Shown piece after piece: positions 57,887-64,000 of a stretch of DNA of 64,000 nt. Source of the DNA: Beta vulgaris subsp. vulgaris (Eukaryota > Streptophyta > Magnoliopsida > Caryophyllales > Amaranthaceae); the NCBI RefSeq assembly GCF_026745355.1, contig NC_079203.1:5925352-5989351 (forward strand), read 5' to 3'. A program made the translations under genes and the position numbers. Every line of letters begins with the position of its first letter. Position 1 is the first letter of the stretch. The notes beneath the pieces were generated by a model. It was not told the origin of the DNA. It ran no database searches and saw only the letters and a list, made by a program, of their open reading frames with translations.

Positions 57887-60353
57887 TGTAATACTCCGTA
57901 TTTTTGGAATTAATTCCTTAGAATTAAGAAAATATAAAGAAGTTAATAAAAAGGTATTTTAGTATTATTTATAGAAGAATAATAATATGGGTCGGTTTAG
58001 TTAATTTCGTAATTTTAAAAGACTAAACCGAGTTTATTTAGACCTAGTTATGCTAGACTATAAATAGGAGAGAAAAACAAAAAAAACTTCAGAAACCCTA
58101 AATTCCTCTCTCTCCTTCTTAGCCACTTTTCCTTTCTTCTCTCTCAACCTCCCTCTTCTCTCTCAGTTGTCCTTTCCCTCTCTCACAAATTTTCTGTCTT
58201 TCTCCCTCGTCGTCTCCTCGGAATCCCGTCGATGGAGACGAGATTTGGTGTGCGAGTGTGTGGTGTTTGAAGGTGTGAAGTGAGGGAGTGCGAGCGTTCG
58301 CGTTCGAGGCTTGTGCGTGGCTCACGTGTGTGACGCGAGTGTCGGACGAACGCTTGAAGTTTGTGCGAGCAGTTGTACGACGAGGGTAGTTGAGAGTGTT
58401 GTTGTGCGACGAGATTCGACGGGTGTGCGAGTCGAGTGCTGGCGTGTTGTGCGACGAGCATCGAGTCGTCGTTGCTGGGGTGCTGCGCGACGAGCGTCGA
58501 GTCGTCGCTGCTGGGGTGCGGTGCGATCGAGCGACGAGTCGTCGAGGGTTGTGCGTATGTGTGGTGTCCGATCAGTCGGCTTGTGCGACGTTGGTGTGTG
58601 CGGCTGTGCGAGAAGGCGAGGGCTAGACCTCGAGTGGTGCAAGCGTTGCGCGAGGGTGGTGGTGTGCAGGTAGTCGTCGCCGGACTTCGTCGCCGGTGAG
58701 TTTAGCGGTATAAAACCTAATATGTATATAATATTATATTAGTTTAATATTATATTCTGGTTTTATAATTATATTAAGTTGTAATTAATTAATTTGTAAT
58801 TCAAGTTAATTATTAACTAATTAGGCTGTATAATTAGTTTAATTCATTATTCTGATTTTAGTTGTGAATCTGGTTTCGAATTGTAATTAAGTAAGATGGG
58901 AAGTAGAACAAATTATATTACTGTTATTAGTTGGAGGTACAATCTTATTATGCGAACCTGACTTTTGGACATAAGACTAGGTTGCACTTATGACTTGATT
59001 GGGTTTGGTAAAGGTAGTGGACTAATTACACTAACTAAGATTAGTTTGCTCACTAACTTTGACTCCTAAAAGACGCTAAACTCATTAGAATAGAAAAGTA
59101 ACGGAAGTTCATGAACAATGAGTCTAGTTATCGTTTATATTTCGAATTACTAAGTCGTCAAGGACGTAGCACTAAAGTATTTACTTAATCGTTTAGGTCC
59201 CAATTTCATAAGCGGCACGTTCGGTTAATACATCGAAAATTCTCCGTTACAAGGTACTTAAGCGTACCAGTTTAATCCCAAGTACTAGTATCATGATTAG
59301 GTTGCAATTTATTCTATTGGAACCTAGAAGCATGATAGGGAACGTTTGATTGTTGAGATTGTTTGGTTAGATGTTTGTGATTTGAAGTCGATATGTTGCA
59401 TTGGAATGCGTAATTCTATCGTATTATGAACATGAGCATTGTATTCATATTAATCTGATCCATAGTGTAACAAGAGTGTTACAAGAGATACGATTTGAGT
59501 ACTGTAACTAAGAGAACATGTAAATGACTCTATGTGGTTATGAAATGAATGGACAGTATTAAAAAGTGAATTATGGTAATAACTTGTAGTTGAACTCCCT
59601 ACAAGTGATGAACAATGGGGGGAGTGTGAGACTTGTTCGACACTCCTACGCAGGCCTACTGTGATGACAGTAGTGTCCTTATAATTTTGATAACTCAAGT
59701 AGGCGGAAGGTTCCGTACGATCTTAGGGGTATGCATACTAAGGTGATGGGTATGAGACGGAACGAAACCGTATTTGCATTTCATCTAATAGACCAAGTTG
59801 TCTATTAAGGATTCAGTAGCCCGTATGATTCTAGTAAGATGACAGTGTCCGTTCGATGCCAAATAAATAAAGATTAAAGGATGTAACGTATTGTAGTATC
59901 ATGCTTAGGATGGTTCATTACTACGTTGTTTATGTTTATATGCATTCAATGGTTCATTATGTACTCAGCATAGCTGATTGTGTGTTATTATGTGTTTGTT
60001 GACCTGTGATGAACCATTGATGCTACAATGGGGAGCAGACTAAGTGTGCTGGTGCTGCTGCATGATATCGAGCATACGGGGGATAGTCTTTAGTATTTGA
60101 ATTTAAAGCATTTTGAATTAAGTACTATTGGATTTTCTAGGACTTAAATAAATGGTTTGTGGTTTGAATAAAATGGGTCGTCGATGATTCTCGAGTTGTA
60201 GTTACATCTTTATTTCCGCTGCATTTCAGTTTTCGTGACAATGTTTTAAGTTAACGTTCTTTCTTATTATGCCTTGCGTTTCATCGCGGCGGTAACACTC
60301 CCAAAGTCGATGCGACGTAGTTGTAGACGCGTATGGATTTTGGGGGTGTTACA
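57887..60353 (+). mobile_element. Solo LTR of a Ty3/gypsy-type element, 2.5 kb
   Basis: Ends TGTAATACTCCG and GGGGGTGTTACA with a perfect 5-bp duplication TTAAC at 57882-57886 and 60354-60358. A TATA box CTATAAATAGGAG lies at about 58059-58071, followed by a C/T-rich leader, so it reads on the plus strand. No pol or gag motif occurs inside. The region 58240-58700 is GC- and CpG-rich and gives overlapping arginine-rich frames on both strands that I do not count as genes. TGTAATAC...TTACA ends are typical of chromovirus LTRs. A non-coding short element is the alternative. Confidence 0.85.
58444..58515. repeat. Two-copy 36-bp GC-rich tandem repeat in the solo LTR
   Basis: Units at about 58444-58479 and 58480-58515 share GCGACGAGC followed by TCGAGTCGTCG and GCTGGG, with a partial third copy up to about 58550. 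The period of 36 keeps frame, which explains the repeated peptide in the spurious frames here. Confidence 0.8.
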
Positions 60354-60547
60354 TTAACATTCATACTCCAACGACTAAAATTCGAACCAGAGAATAGAGT
60401 GGACACTAGAGAAGATGTAGGATTATCAGAATTCGCAATAAAAAGAGGATCCAGATTACCTCCATTGTTGTCATTCTGTGAAGAATTGTTCGCCACATTT
60501 GGAACCACATGTGAAGCACTTTCAGCCATTCGTCTTTTAGAATTCAA
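60354..60547 (-). pseudogene. Second Copia element, gag N-terminus
   Basis: Starts MNSKRRMAESASHVV near 60547 (an internal ATG at 60529 is possible). It continues LDPLFIANSDNPTSSLVSTL and FSGSNFSRWSMNV, the usual Copia gag opening, and is cut by the solo LTR directly after this segment. Confidence 0.85.
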
Positions 60548-60764
60548 AGAAGAATGAAGAAAAATTTGATGAACTCACAGAACTACGAGTAATCAAACAA
60601 ATCAAATCAAGAAATTGCAGAAACGAAACAATTTCGATTAATCAGAACAAATTAGATCAAGAAATTTCACAACAATCTCAATCTATTTAAACAATTTTAT
60701 GAAACAGATCAAGAAACAAATTGAATCGCAAGAGGGAAAAACCTCAATCTCTTCGTGAGATTGT

Positions 60765-60777
60765 GGCTTTGATACCA
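60765..60777 (-). other. Second Copia element, primer-binding site
   Basis: On the minus strand TGGTATCAAAGCC follows the LTR end CTTCTATA with no gap. It matches the initiator methionine tRNA type of primer site. Confidence 0.9.
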
Positions 60778-61282
60778 TATAGAAGAAAGAAGATGAGAGA
60801 ATGTGTGTGTATTGTCATTCAATCAAAAAAATAAGAGAATGAATGAATCAGGAAGCTAAGAGCTAACTACCTGATATTAATTATACAACAGATATTTATA
60901 CTTGCGGTCATCAATTCGCTCCGAAGTTCTTGACGTGTTCCGTGGGAGATTGCTAATATTATTTCTGATGCAGGTAGGGACCTAGAGCAGATCAATTCCT
61001 TTCAAGTGGTCCACATCTTCAAGGAGGTTAATCGTGCGGCGGACTTTATGGCTAACAAAGGCCATTCGTGCTCTTCGCTTGTTTACTCCTTCCCTCCGTA
61101 TGATGTTGATTTCTCTCTTATCATCCGCAAGGATATTTTAGGTTGGCCCCCGAATTAATGGAGCCTATCTAAGTTTTCCTTTCCTTATAAAAAATAAATA
61201 AATACAGCAGCTATAAGTAACTTCTTGTTAGTTTATTAGTCTCTTTTTACAATTATAAATAAACATGTATTTATAACTTATA
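60778..61282 (-). repeat. Second Copia element, 5' LTR with LINE insertion
   Basis: Aligns with 51940-52128 at both ends. The alignment is interrupted after ACAACAG (60891) and resumes at GCTATAAGTAAC (about 61210). About 320 bases are extra and hold the LINE fragment. Without them the LTR is about 186 bp. Confidence 0.92.
60892..61201 (+). mobile_element. 3' fragment of a LINE, inserted in the 5' LTR
   Basis: A frame at 60934-61158 encodes VPWEIANIISDAGRDLEQIN, then SFQVVHIFKEVNRAADFMAN and ends GWPPN with TAA. This is the C-terminal end of plant L1 RNase H (HIFREVNRAAD-type motif). The 3' end is AATGGAGCC...TTATAAAAAATAAATAA. Flanks ATACAACAG and ATACAGCAG look like a 9-bp duplication with one change. 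It reads opposite to the LINE at 37-52 kb. Confidence 0.85.
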
Positions 61283-61287
61283 ATACT

Positions 61288-61866
61288 CCCTACATAAAAG
61301 CACGAAAGAGTCACTATCACAAATTCACAACCAAGGTTAAAGCCACTGCCAATAATCCAACATGTAACAAGTAAAAAAAAACCTGTTACATTACCCAGGG
61401 CCAGAAAATAGTTATAGATTATAGTAGTGTTGGTGTTAAACTAGCTAGAAAGAACTCATCAAGACCACAAACACAAGTAACCACCGTCCAAAATCAATAA
61501 GTGGGAATGGGAACAAAAATCCAATTTTCAAAAATACAGTTACAAAAATAAAATAATGAAATCTTGAATTTGTGATTGAACTGTCCCAAGTGTCAACTGT
61601 CTTCATCCCAATTTATCCAAAAAAAAGATGAAAGAAAGAAAAAATGCCGGTCTTCCATTGTACTATTGATTAATAAACTGTCCTAGTCCCTTGTATTTTC
61701 TCAGTTTCTCCGCATATGATAAAGAAGTTCCGAAGAATTAGGTGCCTTGTCAAAAATAACTTTTTGAATATATAATATATTTCTATTTTTTTAAAATTGC
61801 AATGTCTTAAAAACATGTTTGTTAATGCATAATTTTAATTATTAATAATTTAAAATTTTGATTAAT
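61288..61866. other. Intergenic, nothing recognised
   Basis: AT-rich DNA between the second Copia element and the Helitron. No gene or bounded repeat was recognised. Confidence 0.4.
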
Positions 61867-62134
61867 CTATCTATACTAATATATTAAAAGATGTTCCTAA
61901 ATAAGAAACGATGCCACGTGACGCTCTTTCTTAAAATGTTATACTACATGTAATCCACATACAATAGTTGTTTTTTTTTTACATTAGGTAAGATTTGATA
62001 TCGTGACCGTGACTATGCGTTTATATAATAAAGTTATAACCACTAAAGTGATATTTGAAGTTATTATTTCAAAGTAAAATATTATTAAATAAAATTTCCT
62101 TACCCAAGGCGTGGCCCGACATAAAAATTACTAG
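61867..62134 (+). mobile_element. Short non-autonomous Helitron
   Basis: Begins TCTATCTATACTAATATATT after an A and ends ATAAAAATTACTAG before a T, the classic plant Helitron termini. A weak stem (GGCGTGGCC, near 62108-62116) lies about 18 bases before the CTAG end and looks degraded. It has 268 bases and no coding capacity. Confidence 0.75.
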
Positions 62135-63840
62135 TTAAAAAAAAAGTTGTTTTAAGAACATATGTGACACATTAGCACTAATATGACAACATGTATTATA
62201 TGACAACTTCATTTTATATTCATTTATTGGAAAATAAACACAATCAATAATAGGATATTAATTGTTTAAAAGTCAATATATTACATTCATAATTAAACAA
62301 AGGAAGTGTTTTTTCAAAGGGATTTTGTAAATTTATGGAGTACATATATACCAACATATCTATATTTCTAACTTCAAGCGCGTGAAATACACTGTTTATC
62401 ACATATGGTATGTTGTATAAATATGTTGTATAAATATTATGTCAATATAAAAGCTTGTATTTATTATACGTCTAAATTTTATATAAAAAGTTCATAGCCC
62501 TTAAATATTTGTTCACTCGATCCTCCCAAAATCAATGAAATTAAAGGTTGTTCAACACACATGTTGTAGTTTATAACATTTTGTGTTAAGCTATTAATTT
62601 TGACAAATGTTAAACTATTAATTTTGACACATTGAATATCTTTAACTTAATCAAATAAAAGTATGAATAATCCATTGGCTATACATACTAAGCCAATTTT
62701 GATCCCCTACAAATTTTCATGAAACAAATTATAGAACCTTTGAAAAATCTAATTCCATATATAAATATACAAAATTTCAAGTTCAAACATCGGGGCATAG
62801 TAAAGGTTTTCTTGGATTTGATCGGCTAACTTCTCCCCATGAACTATGAAGACTAGCTAGAACTTGACATAGTCAAATGAAAAATACAAAACCAATATTA
62901 CTACAATTTTTTTTCCATAAATCAACTATTATCTTTAATTATATATCTAGAACTTAAAAAGTTTATAGTTAAGTATATTTATAATGTTACGAAAATTATC
63001 AAATTTCAATAAATGTAGCAAAATTGATGTTAAACCCTATTTTTCCTCTCATGCTAAACTCTATGTAAGCATAACAATTTTTATAAGATACAGTTCGAGT
63101 AGAGGAAAAACTTCTCTTAACTAAATCACCACCTAATTTCCAACAAAATAAATTACACAATTTTTTGGATGTAACTGTTACACCATAATTTATGTTGTAG
63201 TGACTTATAAATCACCGATTTTTTTGTAAAAAAAACTAAAATGACATAAAATAAATGACAAAATTATTACATGAAATTCATGTCATTATTTGTATAAACT
63301 ATATTATTCTTGTTGAAGTCTATCTATGTAATTATGCAGGTTACACAATAAACAATAAGTTATAGTGTAACATACATAAGACGCAAACTATATCTTAACC
63401 CCCACCAAATTAGGTAATAAGATGTATTTTTTTTTAAAAAAAGTCACAATTCTCACATCCAATCAACCTAAATCTTGTTTTTTTTTCTAAAAAAAAATTT
63501 GTACCTCCATGACTTCCGTGATCAATCATAGTTGGATAAGATGGCCTTTGGTTACCTCAAGAGCCATATCTATTTCCCACCATTGATGTGTTCTTCTCCA
63601 TCCACTTAGATCTGACACGTGTCCATCTCCCAAACATTAATTGCTGATCTGGCATAGATATAAAAGAGAAAGACAATACACACACTCCATCTACTCTCTT
63701 CCTTTCATGTGCTCATTGCCATTGCTATGCATGTGGATGTGCATGAATCATGTGGCTGGATTTGAATCCAGATTCATTTAGGAGTGCCACGTGTTCACCC
63801 CTCCAATTATTTATGGTAACAATTACAATAAAAAAGAATT
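62135..63840. other. AT-rich intergenic DNA, nothing recognised
   Basis: No gene, RNA or bounded repeat was found. Around 63600-63800 words such as CACGTGT occur (two sites: GACACGTGTCC near 63615 and GCCACGTGTTC near 63786). These are G-box-like and may belong to the promoter of a gene to the right, but no coding region confirms this. Confidence 0.35.
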
Positions 63841-63850
63841 TTTAACAAGA

Positions 63851-63925
63851 ATAATACAAACTTTTCTCGGTTTTTTCGTAATAATACAAACTTTTGATTA
63901 TTTTTTAATAATACAAACTTTTGAT
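63851..63925. repeat. Three-copy short tandem repeat of ATAATACAAACTTTT
   Basis: Copies start at 63851, 63881 and 63908, with spacers of T-rich sequence, giving periods of 30 and 27 bases. It may be the start of a larger repeat that continues past the window. Confidence 0.75.
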
Positions 63926-64000
63926 TAAAATTCTTCAAGTACGACAATACCGGTTGTTAACTTGTTGTAGGAGGTAACAAGCTGAGGTGATTCAGGTGGG

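Larger units (their letters stand above)
51940..61282 (-). mobile_element. Second Ty1/copia element, heavily nested
   Basis: LTRs at 51940-52128 and 60778-61282 share TATAGAAGAAAGAAGATGAG and ACTTATA ends. A perfect 5-bp duplication ATACT lies at 51935-51939 and 61283-61287. Minus-strand layout: 5' LTR at the right, PBS, gag, protease, integrase, RT, RNase H, polypurine tract, 3' LTR. Three insertions enlarge it: solo LTRs at 52365-53823 and 57887-60353 and a LINE piece in the 5' LTR. Without them it is about 5.1 kb, an ordinary Copia size. Confidence 0.93.

Noticed and set aside
58311..58699. Several overlapping arginine-, cysteine- and valine-rich frames on both strands
   Set aside because: GC-rich DNA within a solo LTR gives few stops; the frames overlap each other on opposite strands and have no recognisable domain.

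Overview
This is a plant nuclear window, almost certainly from a eudicot. Genes are split by GT-AG introns and the DNA between them is AT-rich and full of plant transposons. I cannot name the species from sequence alone. Three host genes are readable, all as spliced exons: the 3' exons of a CYP22/PPIH-type cyclophilin (558-2286, +), a complete two-exon NDUFA6 (B14) subunit of mitochondrial complex I (8488-14841, +, intron 5958 bp), and a complete 11-exon TGA-type bZIP transcription factor (17134-24987, -, 469 codons). NDUFA6 and the TGA gene are convergent.

Layout: 1-2.3 kb cyclophilin end; 2.3-8.4 kb a cluster of DNA transposons (a MITE in the 3' UTR zone, a MITE nested in a MITE, a Helitron carrying a hAT MITE, and a decayed hAT transposase whose terminus lies about 130 bp before the NDUFA6 start codon); 8.5-14.8 kb NDUFA6, whose intron holds a 607-bp foldback with LTR-like ends; 15.5-16.2 kb a Mutator-type element between the convergent genes; 17.1-25 kb the TGA gene; 26.2 kb a Stowaway-like MITE; 28.0-28.7 kb a tandem array; about 28.8-35.5 kb a decayed Ty3/gypsy chromovirus on the minus strand; 36.9-61.3 kb a nest of retroelements; 61.9 kb a small Helitron; then AT-rich DNA with no gene recognised.

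The nest at 37-61 kb can be ordered from target-site duplications read in the sequence. A PIF/Harbinger MITE (TSD TTA) was the target of a 5'-truncated LINE (13-bp TSD AGAGCCTTAATTT). The LINE was split by a 10.8-kb SIRE-type Copia element (TSD AACCT). A second Copia element (TSD ATACT) sits 68 bp beyond the LINE and carries a solo LTR with a Mutator MITE inside it (TSDs GAACT and TATAAACAA), a second solo LTR (TSD TTAAC) and a LINE fragment in one LTR. All retroelement coding regions are broken.

I found no undescribed biochemical system, CRISPR array or RNA gene. The parts most worth a second look are the foldback in the NDUFA6 intron, the hAT family beside the NDUFA6 promoter, the indel-rich difference between the two SIRE LTRs, and the CpG-rich solo LTR.
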